Shown in pieces: positions 1-5,421 of a stretch of 5,499 nucleotides of DNA. Source of the DNA: an uncultured Kouleothrix sp. (lineage in GTDB: Bacteria > Chloroflexota > Chloroflexia > Chloroflexales > Roseiflexaceae); assembly GCA_937858455.1 (NCBI GenBank), contig CALLYN010000136.1, positions 1 through 5,499 of the forward strand, in the 5' to 3' direction. The translations under genes and the position numbers were made by a program. Within the stretch, counting starts at the first letter, position 1, and every line of letters begins with the position of its first letter. Below the pieces are notes generated by a model that was not told the DNA's origin, did not search any database, and saw only the letters and a list, made by a program, of their open reading frames with translations.

Positions 1-72
1 ACTGCCGCCAGCGCGAATGCCACCGCCGCGCCCGAGGCGCCTACTGCCGCCAGCGCGAACGCCACCGCCCCG
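1..72 (+). repeat. Imperfect 42-nt-period repeat in the lipoprotein linker
   Basis: Bases 1-30 recur at 43-72 with 28 of 30 identical, separated by CCCGAGGCGCCT. The repeat encodes TAASANATA twice. It is in frame, so it lengthens the flexible linker between the lipid anchor and the binding domain. More copies may lie upstream of the window. Confidence 0.7.
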
Positions 73-1407
73 GCTGCCACCAAGCCGCCCGCGCCGACGA
101 TCACGCCGGTGCCGGCGATTGCCCAGCCGGCCGGATCGACCAAGATCACCTTCTGGTATGGCCTCACCGGCGCGAACGGCAATGTCGTGCGTACGCTGGT
201 GAACCAGTACAATGCCTCGCAGAGCAAGTACTACGTCGAGGCCATCCAGCAGCCCGACTACGACGCCACCATCACCAAGTTCAACACCAGCCTGGCCGGC
301 GGCGACCTGCCGAGCGTCGTGCAGGTCTACGACATCGGCACCCAGCGCATGATCGACACCAAGCGCATCCTGCCGGTGCAGGATTTCATCGACAAAGAAG
401 GCCTGAAGCTTGTCGACGACCTTGAGCCGGCGGTGGCGCGCTACTACACGATCGGCGGCAAGCTCTACTCCATGCCGTTCAACAGCTCGGCGCCGGTGAT
501 GTACTACGACAAAAACGCTTTCAAAGAGGCCGGGCTCGATCCCGAGAAGAAGATCTGGACGTACGACGAGCTGCTCGACGCAGCCAAGAAGCTGACGGTG
601 AAAGACGCCAGCGGCAAGGCCACGCGCAGTGGCGTCGTGTTCACTCTGTACAGCTGGATCTTCGAGCAGGAGCAGGCCACCCAGGGCGCGCTCTTCGCCG
701 ACCCGAACAACGGCCGCGAGACGCGCGCAACCAAGGTGGTGTTTAACAACGACGCCGGGGTGAAGTGGCTGAGCTTCCTCAAGCAGCTGGTCGACGAAGG
801 CGTGGGCCTGAACGTTGGACGCGACAGCGGCACCACCAATGGTTCGGTGCGCGACTCGGCATTTGTGAAGGGCGAGGCCGCGATTACCTTCAACAGCATC
901 GCCGCGCTGCGCGGCTACATCAACAGCACCAAAGCCGACGGCAAGGTCGATGTCGGCGTTGCCTACCTGCCGCGCCCGGCTGGCGCCAAGGGCGGCGTGA
1001 TCATCGGCGGCGCGTCGCTGTGGATCACCGACCAGGGCACGCCCGAGCAGCAGGCCGGCGCCTGGGATTTCGTGAAGTGGACCTCAAACCCCGAGGTGCA
1101 GGCGATGTGGTCGTCGAACACGGGCTACTACCCGATCCGCAAGGCCGCCTACGATGTTCAGGAGATGAAAGACACGCTGGCGAAGTACCCGCAGTTTGGC
1201 GTGGCCGTCGAGCAGCTGCGCGCCACCGAGCCGAGCTTCCCGACGCAGGGCGCGGTGTTTGGCACGTTTTTGCAGACGCGCCTGGCGATCGAGGCGGCGA
1301 TGGAGCAGTTCTTGAATGGCAGCGTGGCCGACGCCAAGGCCGCGCTCGACGACGCGGCCAATAAGTCGAACGATACGCTCGACGAGTACAACTCGACTCA
1401 GCAGTAG
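1..1407 (+). CDS. ugpB: UgpB-like extracellular solute-binding lipoprotein, 5' end missing
   Basis: This is the substrate-capturing subunit of an ABC importer, expected to be tethered outside the membrane and to pass ligand to UgpA/UgpE-type permeases. The frame is open at the left edge and ends at TAG 1405-1407, leaving 468 visible residues. Visible residues 1-46 are an Ala/Thr/Pro-rich linker typical of the stretch after a lipobox; the signal peptide itself lies off-window. The mature domain starts at KITFWYG. Motifs shared with E. coli UgpB as I recall it include QVYDIGTQRM, PFNSSAPVMYYDKNAFKEAG, IIGGASLWI and NTGYYPIRKAAYD. The Trp of YSWIFEQ (visible residue 219) and the Arg of LQTR (427) align with ligand-pocket positions of UgpB, which suggests glycerol-3-phosphate or a glycerophosphodiester, though sugar specificity is possible in this family. 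No permease gene follows on this strand, so any partners must lie to the left or elsewhere. Confidence 0.82.
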   Translation, partial: TAASANATAAPEAPTAASANATAPAATKPPAPTITPVPAIAQPAGSTKITFWYGLTGANGNVVRTLVNQYNASQSKYYVEAIQQPDYDATITKFNTSLAGGDLPSVVQVYDIGTQRMIDTKRILPVQDFIDKEGLKLVDDLEPAVARYYTIGGKLYSMPFNSSAPVMYYDKNAFKEAGLDPEKKIWTYDELLDAAKKLTVKDASGKATRSGVVFTLYSWIFEQEQATQGALFADPNNGRETRATKVVFNNDAGVKWLSFLKQLVDEGVGLNVGRDSGTTNGSVRDSAFVKGEAAITFNSIAALRGYINSTKADGKVDVGVAYLPRPAGAKGGVIIGGASLWITDQGTPEQQAGAWDFVKWTSNPEVQAMWSSNTGYYPIRKAAYDVQEMKDTLAKYPQFGVAVEQLRATEPSFPTQGAVFGTFLQTRLAIEAAMEQFLNGSVADAKAALDDAANKSNDTLDEYNSTQQ

Positions 1408-1411
1408 CCCG

Positions 1412-1513
1412 CTAGCACTTGGGGCAGTCGTCGTCGCCGTACGGGCCGTGCTCGGGGCAGTCGTCGCCGCCATTGCTATGAGCGTGCTGGATTGATGATG
1501 TGTTCGATTTCAT
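1412..1513 (-). CDS. 33-aa Cys/His microprotein with CxxH-x7-CxxC
   Basis: This small ORF on the minus strand has ATG at 1513-1511 and TAG at 1414-1412. The product begins MKSNTSSIQHAHSNGG and ends CPEHGPYGDDDCPKC. Cys19 and His22 form CxxH and Cys30 and Cys33 form CxxC, seven residues apart, a spacing that could bind one zinc or iron ion. GDDCP is encoded twice by a repeated 13-mer (1421-1433 and 1454-1466). A GGAG stands nine bases before the ATG on the minus strand, and from residue 15 onward every codon ends in G or C, as in the neighbouring genes. It converges on the ugpB-like gene with four bases between the stop codons. An upstream-extended frame reaches 1618 inside a hairpin and is unlikely to be the start. 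I do not recognise a family. The reading as a real gene is inference from RBS, codon use and the Cys/His pattern. Confidence 0.5.
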   Translation of the reverse strand: MKSNTSSIQHAHSNGGDDCPEHGPYGDDDCPKC

Positions 1514-1557
1514 AGTGCTGTGCTCCGTGCTTGCGAAGAACGAAAACTGTTGAGGCG

Positions 1558-1585
1558 AGCATAGCATACCGGCACTGCGGTACAA
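1558..1585 (-). promoter_or_regulatory. Weak candidate promoter for the 33-aa ORF
   Basis: Reading the minus strand, TTGTAC (1585-1580) is separated by 16 bases from TATGCT (1563-1558). Matches to the SigA consensus are only 3/6 and 4/6. It would start transcription about 40 bases before the ATG at 1513. The -35 element lies within an 11-nt tandem repeat, which could be an operator or chance. Confidence 0.22.
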
Positions 1586-1594
1586 CTGCGGTAC
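1574..1594. repeat. 11-nt tandem repeat ACTGCGGTAC
   Basis: ACTGCGGTAC occurs at 1574-1583 and again at 1585-1594, one helical turn apart on the same face. It lies between the xpt-side hairpin and the small minus-strand ORF. It could be a protein-binding site, but nothing else in the sequence shows a function. Confidence 0.45.
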
Positions 1595-1639
1595 GCGCAC
1601 ACGGGCCGCGACGAACATTCGTCGCGGCCCGTGTGCGCG
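1594..1639 (-). terminator. Perfect 22-bp inverted repeat after xpt, terminator-like
   Basis: The arms 1594-1615 and 1618-1639 pair without a mismatch around a two-base centre (in RNA a slightly larger loop). It begins 19 bases past the xpt stop on the minus strand and lies 187 bases past the ugpB-like stop on the plus strand, so it could end transcription from either side. Neither flank has a U-run, so it is not a textbook intrinsic terminator. It could instead be an RNA-stabilising hairpin or a repeat-family element. Confidence 0.5.
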
Positions 1640-1658
1640 CTGTCGTGGGTCGGCGGCG

Positions 1659-2273
1659 TCAGCGCGAGCGCTCGCGCATCACCACCCGGCCGCCCTCGAG
1701 CCGCTCGACCTGCGCCAGCGTCGCGATCGGAATACCCAGCTGTGCCAGCGCCTCGCGGCCGTGCTGAAACAGCTTCTCGACCAGAAACCCGGCCGCCACC
1801 GTCGTCGCGCCGGCGTCGGCGACGATCTCGGCCAGCGCCAGCGCCGTCTTGCCATTCGCCAGGAAGTCGTCGATCAGCACCACGCGCATTCCCGCGCCCA
1901 GGTAGCGCCCCGACACCGCCAGCTTGGTTTCGCCGCCCTTGGTGGGCGAGTGCACGATCCGCGAGATCGCCGGTGTTTCGACCACCGGGGCATATTTTTT
2001 GGCGTACACCAGTGGCACATCTAGCGCCACCGCCACCGCCAGCGCTGGCGCGATGCCGCTCGCCTCGGCGGTGAGCACCAGCGTGGGCGCGAACGGCCGC
2101 ACGCGCTCGGCCAGCGCGTCGCCCATAGCCTGCATAAACGCCGGCTCGATCCGGTGGTTCAGAAAGTGATCGATCTTCAAAATCCGGTCGTCTACAACCG
2201 TCGCCTCGGCGACGATCCGCTGCACCAGCGGCTCGAATGGCGTATCAATCGCGATGGGAGGATGCGAAGTCAT
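1659..2273 (-). CDS. xpt: Xanthine phosphoribosyltransferase
   Basis: This cytoplasmic purine-salvage enzyme converts xanthine and PRPP to XMP and pyrophosphate, feeding GMP synthesis. The 204-aa product is close to the 194 aa of Bacillus subtilis Xpt and matches it throughout: [14 protein letters not shown] (31-44), ASGIAPA (71-77), KLAVSGRYL (117-125), the PRPP loop [13 protein letters not shown] (131-143) and EKLFQHGRE (166-174). Leu32, Asn39 and Lys167 align with the xanthine-contacting residues of the Bacillus enzyme. I chose ATG 2273-2271 because AAAGAGG sits five bases upstream. Two further in-frame ATGs at 2300 and 2309 would add 9 or 12 residues but lack a good RBS. It is transcribed alone, divergently from the 77-aa gene. 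No permease (pbuX) follows it, unlike in Bacillus, and no purine riboswitch consensus is visible in the 113 bases before the start. Confidence 0.93.
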   Translation of the reverse strand: MTSHPPIAIDTPFEPLVQRIVAEATVVDDRILKIDHFLNHRIEPAFMQAMGDALAERVRPFAPTLVLTAEASGIAPALAVAVALDVPLVYAKKYAPVVETPAISRIVHSPTKGGETKLAVSGRYLGAGMRVVLIDDFLANGKTALALAEIVADAGATTVAAGFLVEKLFQHGREALAQLGIPIATLAQVERLEGGRVVMRERSR

Positions 2274-2293
2274 GCGGCCCTCTTTCACAAGAT

Positions 2294-2323
2294 TTAACAT
2301 AACCCTCATTTCCGGCTCATAAT
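2294..2323 (+). promoter_or_regulatory. Candidate promoter of the 77-aa gene
   Basis: TTAACA (2294-2299) and CATAAT (2318-2323), each 5/6 to consensus, are separated by 18 bases. Transcription would begin near 2330 and leave a leader of about 57 nt before GTG 2387. The -10 overlaps the candidate -10 of the divergent xpt promoter. Confidence 0.42.
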
Positions 2324-2344
2324 CGGGTGGTATGGTTATAGCAA
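2316..2344 (-). promoter_or_regulatory. Candidate xpt promoter
   Basis: On the minus strand TTGCTA (2344-2339) and TATGAG (2321-2316) are 17 bases apart, each 4/6 to consensus. The start would fall near 2309, giving a leader of about 35 nt to ATG 2273. It faces the candidate promoter of the 77-aa gene and shares its -10 region, so the two could compete. Confidence 0.32.
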
Positions 2345-2386
2345 CTTCGCTGTCAGCCGATCACAACGCAGTGAAAGGAAACGTAT

Positions 2387-2620
2387 GTGATTGAATACGA
2401 TATTCACCGGCTACGGTGGTTACACACGCAGCTCGCCGAGGGGTGGCGATTGGAAGGCCCGGTGATCGAACGACTGGTGTATCGCAGCGCGGTTGGCCAG
2501 GTCAGCGCATTTGAGTTTGTGCTGCGTCACGAGCGCGGTTGCCAGGTGCTGGCAATCAACGATTGCCCGGAGGTGCGCAGTTTCATGAGCGAGCGCCGGC
2601 TCGACAGCGTGCTGATCTAG
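2387..2620 (+). CDS. Uncharacterised 77-aa protein
   Basis: I do not recognise a confident family. The start is GTG 2387, with AAAGGA ending seven bases upstream; the ATG at 2385 is in another frame and stops at once (ATGTGA). The protein is soluble and charged, without signal peptide or membrane segment. Its likely layout is an N-terminal helix (HRLRWLHTQLAEGW), two or three strands (PVIERLVYRS, FEFVLRHERG, QVLAIND) and a C-terminal helix (EVRSFMSERRL). The 'L-AEGW-L ... FEFVLR' spacing faintly recalls DUF4177-type small domains, a weak resemblance only. It contains two Cys, in GCQ and DCPE. It is a single-gene unit, divergent from xpt and closed by the hairpin at 2704-2730. Good RBS, promoter, terminator and GC-ending codons make it a real gene; the function is unknown. 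Confidence 0.8.
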   Translation: MIEYDIHRLRWLHTQLAEGWRLEGPVIERLVYRSAVGQVSAFEFVLRHERGCQVLAINDCPEVRSFMSERRLDSVLI

Positions 2621-2703
2621 CCCGGCTCGGCTGCATTGCCTCTTCGCGGCTATGTGGCTGTTTGATACTAAATTCGCTTCATTACCTACACTTTGGGTGG
2701 GGG

Positions 2704-2739
2704 TTTGGGGGCGGCGAAGCCGCCCCCAAATTTCTTATT
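2704..2739 (+). terminator. Intrinsic terminator of the 77-aa gene
   Basis: TTTGGGGGCGGC (2704-2715) pairs perfectly over 12 bp with 2719-2730 around a GAA loop, and TTTCTTATT follows directly. A GC-rich stem plus a U-rich tail is the classic rho-independent form on the plus strand. It lies 83 bases past the stop of the 77-aa gene. Confidence 0.8.
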
Positions 2740-2776
2740 GTGTTGCACTACGTGGCGAAGCCACGTAGTGCAACAC
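2740..2776. repeat. Perfect 17-bp hairpin with GAA apex
   Basis: Arm 2740-2756 pairs with 2760-2776 around a GAA triloop. It shares the nine-base apex GGCGAAGCC with the terminator directly before it, but its outer stem sequence is different. Neither strand has a T-run after it, so it is not itself a good intrinsic terminator. It may be a member of a dispersed palindromic repeat family or a back-up hairpin. Confidence 0.65.
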
Positions 2777-2806
2777 GATCTATACGTGATCAAGCGAACA
2801 GCGTAT

Positions 2807-2838
2807 GAAAAGCGAGAACAAACGCAGTTGCGTTGTTC
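2807..2838 (-). terminator. Candidate terminator of the TPR gene
   Basis: On the minus strand GAACAACGCA (2838-2829) pairs with TGCGTTTGTTC (2826-2816) with one bulged base, and TCGCTTTTC follows. It lies about 120 bases past the TPR stop. The tail is short and interrupted, so the call is moderate. Confidence 0.42.
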
Positions 2839-2956
2839 GGCATAAGCGCTATAGCAGATCGCAGAGAGTGATGCTGCGGGGTGACTCCGGAGCCCATCAG
2901 GATGACCGATTGCTCTCCGCTCTCCGCTCAATCGCTCTGCTGTGAAAGTATTGGCG

Positions 2957-4213
2957 CTAGGCCAGCGCTGCCGGGTGCTGCTCGAGGATCGAGACAAAGC
3001 GCAGGTTGCTGTGGCGCTGGTAGTACTGTGCCTGGTGTGCGAGCGCATAGTCGGGCGCGATCTCGCGCGTAGCCACCAGGATGCGCGCCGCGGCGAGCCG
3101 CTGGCAGGCTACGATCTGGCTGGGCGCGGCGCCGTCGGCGCGCAGGCGCCTGATCTCCGGCTCCCACGGCACGCTGCACCCGCCGCGCGCCACCACTCCG
3201 GTGATGTCGGGCAGCACCGGGCTGTGGCGCAGCCAGTTCAGCCCCAGGCAGAAGGTGATCGCCGGCGTGGGAGCACGCTCGATCGCCAGCTTCAGCAGCT
3301 CGGCCTCGTGCCCGACCGCCAGCACGAACAGCGGCAGGTCGCTGGCGCGCACGGCGTCGGCCGGCACGCTCGGCGCGCCAATCAGCTCGGCCAGCGCATC
3401 GGCCAGCGGCGCCGACTGCCGGTCGAGCGCAACTACCGAGCTAAACGCCCACTCCAGCTCGGCGTACACCGCCAGAAAGCGCCGCATCGTCGCGCCGATG
3501 TCGGGGTAGGTAAAATGGTAGTGCTGGAACTCCTCGATCGCGATCCCGTCGTCCTGGGCCGAGCCAAGGTACACCACGCCGCTCTCGGCGTACATGCGAT
3601 CCTTGGCGCAGCGGATGGCGCCCAGCTCGCGGTAGCGATCGATCGCGCGGATCGACTCGATCACCTGCGCCTGGGCATATGGCCGCGTAGCGAAGCGCAG
3701 CGCCTGGCCGAATGCTTCGAGCGCGGCGTCGTAGGCGCCAAGCCGCAGGTGGCAGCTGCCGATCGTATTGTAGACTTCCCAGTCGTCGGGGTAGCGCAGC
3801 AGTGGCGTGCGCAGCAGCTCGAGCGCCGCGTGGTAGTTGCCCTTGAGGAACTGAATATAGCCGATCTCGTAGTCGCAGGCCACGTCGTTCGGCTGAAGTG
3901 CCTTGCAGCGCTCGAATTGGGCCAGCGCATCGTCGTGGCGGCCTAAGTCGAGCAGCACGCAGCCGAAATTGAAGTGCGAGAGGAAGTCGCCATCCAGCGC
4001 CGTAACCACGCGGAACTCGTCGGCGGCTTTCGCCAGCAGGCCCTGGCGCTGGTAGTAGCAGCCCAATGCGTCGTGGGCCTCGCGCAGGTGCGGATCGTGA
4101 GCGATCGCCAGGCGATACTCCTCGACAGCCTCGTTCACGCGGTGGGCGCGTTCGAGGTGGAGCCCGCGCTGAAAATGGATGAGCGCCTCTTCTCGCTGAA
4201 CCTCATCGAGCAT
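2957..4213 (-). CDS. TPR-repeat protein with unrecognised C-terminal domain
   Basis: This 418-aa cytoplasmic protein has no signal peptide or membrane segment. The N-terminal part carries about five 34-residue TPR units (near residues 9-42, 43-76, 77-110, 111-144, 145-178), seen from repeated patterns such as EAVEEYRLAIAHDP, KAADEFRVVTALD, DALAQFERCKALQP and AALEAFGQAL. TPR arrays generally bind protein partners. Residues from about 190 to the end belong to no family I can name; they include YAESGVVYLGSAQDDGIA, EEFQHYHFTYPDIG, PAITFCLGLNWLRHSPVLPD and HQAQYYQRHSNLRFV, and look like a globular alpha/beta domain. I chose ATG 4213-4211 because GGAG lies eight bases upstream; in-frame ATGs at 4234 and 4309 lack an RBS, and the latter precedes the predicted transcription start. 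It lies 85 bases after rph on the same strand and may be read both from rph and from its own promoter. Confidence 0.82.
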   Translation of the reverse strand: MLDEVQREEALIHFQRGLHLERAHRVNEAVEEYRLAIAHDPHLREAHDALGCYYQRQGLLAKAADEFRVVTALDGDFLSHFNFGCVLLDLGRHDDALAQFERCKALQPNDVACDYEIGYIQFLKGNYHAALELLRTPLLRYPDDWEVYNTIGSCHLRLGAYDAALEAFGQALRFATRPYAQAQVIESIRAIDRYRELGAIRCAKDRMYAESGVVYLGSAQDDGIAIEEFQHYHFTYPDIGATMRRFLAVYAELEWAFSSVVALDRQSAPLADALAELIGAPSVPADAVRASDLPLFVLAVGHEAELLKLAIERAPTPAITFCLGLNWLRHSPVLPDITGVVARGGCSVPWEPEIRRLRADGAAPSQIVACQRLAAARILVATREIAPDYALAHQAQYYQRHSNLRFVSILEQHPAALA

Positions 4214-4297
4214 TGCCGCTTCTCCGAAGAACATTTGGCTGGAATGGTGGGCGGTATCGCGGGCCGGGCCGCACACCCGAGCCGCACCGTGGCCGCT

Positions 4298-4328
4298 ATT
4301 ATAGCACATGCACTCCGGCGCTCGCCAA
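4298..4328 (-). promoter_or_regulatory. Extended -10 promoter for the TPR gene, on the rph stop codon
   Basis: The minus strand reads TGCTATAAT (4306-4298), a perfect extended -10 element. A -35-like TTGGCG (4328-4323) lies 19 bases upstream, longer than ideal, but the TGn motif can compensate. TATAAT includes the rph TAA (4301-4299). A start near 4291 gives a leader of about 78 nt to ATG 4213. Confidence 0.55.
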
Positions 4329-5030
4329 GGCCGCGCGCTGCGCCTCGAGCAAGCGCGCGATCCCTGCGCCGGCTAGGTCGAGCAGCTCGTTCAGCTCGGC
4401 GCGGCTGATCGCGCGGCCTTCGGCGGTGCACTGCACCTCGATAAGGCCGCCCGCGCCCGTCTGCACGACATTGCAATCCAGCTCAGCCGCGCTGTCCTCG
4501 CTGTAGTCGAGATCCAGCAGCGCCGCGCCGCCAACATAGCCCGCGCTCACCGCCGCTACGGGCGTAGACAGCGGGTTGGCCGCCAGGGTGCCGCGCTCGA
4601 CCAGCCGGTGCAATGCCAGGGCCAGCGCCACATAGCCGCCGGTGATCGCCGCAGTGCGCGTGCCGCCGTCGGCCTGCAGCACATCGCAATCGATCGTAAT
4701 CACGCGCTCGCCAAGGCGGTGCAGGTCGACTGCGACGCGCAGCGCGCGGCCGATCAGGCGCTGGATCTCCTGGGTGCGGCCGCTCGCGCCGTTGCGCTCA
4801 CGCCGGGTGCGCGTCGTCGTCGAGCGCGGCAGCAGCGCGTACTCGCCCGTGACCCAGCCTTGCTGCTTGCCGCGCAGCCAGCCGGGCACGCTTTCCTCGA
4901 CACTCGCCGCGCACAGCACGCGCGTACCGCCGATCTCAATCAGCGCCGAGCCTTCGGCAAAGCCGTAACTGTTCGGCGTAATCGCGATCGGGCGTAGATC
5001 GCCCGGCGCGCGGCCATCGTGGCGTGGCAT
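4299..5030 (-). CDS. rph: Ribonuclease PH
   Basis: RNase PH is a phosphorolytic 3'-to-5' exoribonuclease that trims tRNA precursors near the CCA end, releasing nucleoside diphosphates, and acts as a hexameric ring. The 243-aa product has normal family length and all hallmarks: [10 protein letters not shown] near the start, [17 protein letters not shown] (58-74), [15 protein letters not shown] (84-98), [19 protein letters not shown] (113-131) and [17 protein letters not shown] (173-189). Arg85 and the GTRT loop (123-126) are the expected phosphate-site residues, and Asp179 and Asp185 the conserved acidic pair for metal. ATG 5030-5028 has a strong AAGGAG five bases upstream. The gene ends with TAA TAG in tandem. 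The usual partner rdgB is not downstream; a TPR gene is. A near-consensus promoter lies about 255 bases upstream, implying a long leader. Confidence 0.96.
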   Translation of the reverse strand: MPRHDGRAPGDLRPIAITPNSYGFAEGSALIEIGGTRVLCAASVEESVPGWLRGKQQGWVTGEYALLPRSTTTRTRRERNGASGRTQEIQRLIGRALRVAVDLHRLGERVITIDCDVLQADGGTRTAAITGGYVALALALHRLVERGTLAANPLSTPVAAVSAGYVGGAALLDLDYSEDSAAELDCNVVQTGAGGLIEVQCTAEGRAISRAELNELLDLAGAGIARLLEAQRAALASAGVHVL

Positions 5031-5284
5031 GGCTGCTCCTTCATAGAGCGCTCAGCTACCGGCTGCACAATCCACGCCAAGCGTTGGCGTCGGCACGAGC
5101 ATCACCGGTGTATAGCGGGGAGGTTTGGAGGGGCAGCAGCTCCTCCAAGAAAAATTCTATGCACACTTTTCTGGAAGAAATCATATTAGCTATGCGGCTG
5201 CGCCGCACCCGCAGCGATGAAAAGCGGCGCTGATGGTTTGGCGGTGGGTCTGCGTATGCGCGTGTAGCTTCTCGGCACCGAGGG

Positions 5285-5313
5285 ATTATAGAAACAACCG
5301 CCGCATTCGTCAA
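5285..5313 (-). promoter_or_regulatory. Near-consensus promoter upstream of rph
   Basis: The minus strand reads TTGACG (5313-5308), 17 bases, then TATAAT (5290-5285): 5/6 and 6/6 to the SigA consensus with ideal spacing. It is the best promoter in the window. Transcription would start near 5278, about 248 nt before the rph ATG. It points away from the plus-strand promoter at 5345-5373. Confidence 0.68.
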
Positions 5314-5344
5314 CCCCGCGCCGCATTTCCAAACCGCCCGCGCA

Positions 5345-5373
5345 TTGCCGCCCCCGGCTGGCTCTGCTATACT
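5345..5373 (+). promoter_or_regulatory. Promoter of the right-edge transcription unit
   Basis: TTGCCG (5345-5350), 17 bases, then TATACT (5368-5373), with TGC directly before it making an extended -10. Matches are 4/6 and 5/6. Transcription would begin near 5380 and run into the 19-codon ORF and the gene leaving the window. Confidence 0.58.
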
Positions 5374-5421
5374 GGCGCCGTTGTGATGCGCCGGGCCTAT
5401 GGCGCCGATAGGGGTTCGTGT

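Larger units (their letters stand above)
2621..2956. other. 336-base convergent intergenic region with several hairpins
   Basis: No gene is supported here. It separates the plus-strand 77-aa gene from the minus-strand TPR gene. It holds two adjacent GAA-capped hairpins (2704-2776), a bulged hairpin with a T-rich tail on the minus strand (2807-2838), the short palindrome CTCCGGAG (2885-2892), and a weak CGATTG/CAATCG stem (2907-2934) around a CTCTCCG direct repeat. ORFs through it lack RBSs and look accidental. Confidence 0.7.
5031..5421. other. Divergent control region between rph and the right-edge unit
   Basis: No convincing gene lies in these 391 bases. The minus-strand half (5031-5278) would be the transcribed leader of rph. 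It holds three small stem-loops: ACGCCAA/TTGGCGT (5074-5090), TTGGAGG/CCTCCAA (5125-5148) and TGCGGC/GCCGCA (5193-5207). A 42-codon minus-strand ORF (5184-5056) and a 24-codon plus-strand ORF (5159-5233) are open but have no Shine-Dalgarno sequence. A second -10-like TAGAAT (5159-5154, minus) has no good -35. The right half carries two divergent promoters. Confidence 0.6.

Noticed and set aside
504..899. 131-codon minus-strand ORF inside the ugpB-like gene
   Set aside because: It lies wholly antisense to a gene with clear homology, is Ser-rich, and has no independent signal.
1594..1639. Transposon terminal repeat or CRISPR-like repeat
   Set aside because: There is a single palindrome with no transposase, no target-site duplication I could see and no repeated spacing.
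1631..2074. Plus-strand ORF over the xpt gene
   Set aside because: Its Arg/Pro/Ser-rich translation is the typical shadow of a GC-rich gene, and xpt is certain on the other strand.
2274..2386. Guanine/xanthine riboswitch before xpt, as in Bacillus
   Set aside because: The conserved purine-riboswitch core and the paired loop motifs are not present on the minus strand, and only about 35 nt of leader is predicted.
2942..3946. Long plus-strand ORF opposite the TPR gene
   Set aside because: It is the complement of a GC-rich TPR coding frame. Its translation is Arg/Gln/Val-rich and low in complexity, and it has no RBS or family motif.
4608..4997. Plus-strand ORFs opposite rph
   Set aside because: rph is unmistakable on the minus strand, and the antisense frames carry no motif or RBS.
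5159..5233. 24-codon plus-strand ORF starting MHTFLEEIILAM
   Set aside because: No Shine-Dalgarno sequence or plus-strand promoter stands before it, and it lies in the transcribed rph leader on the opposite strand.
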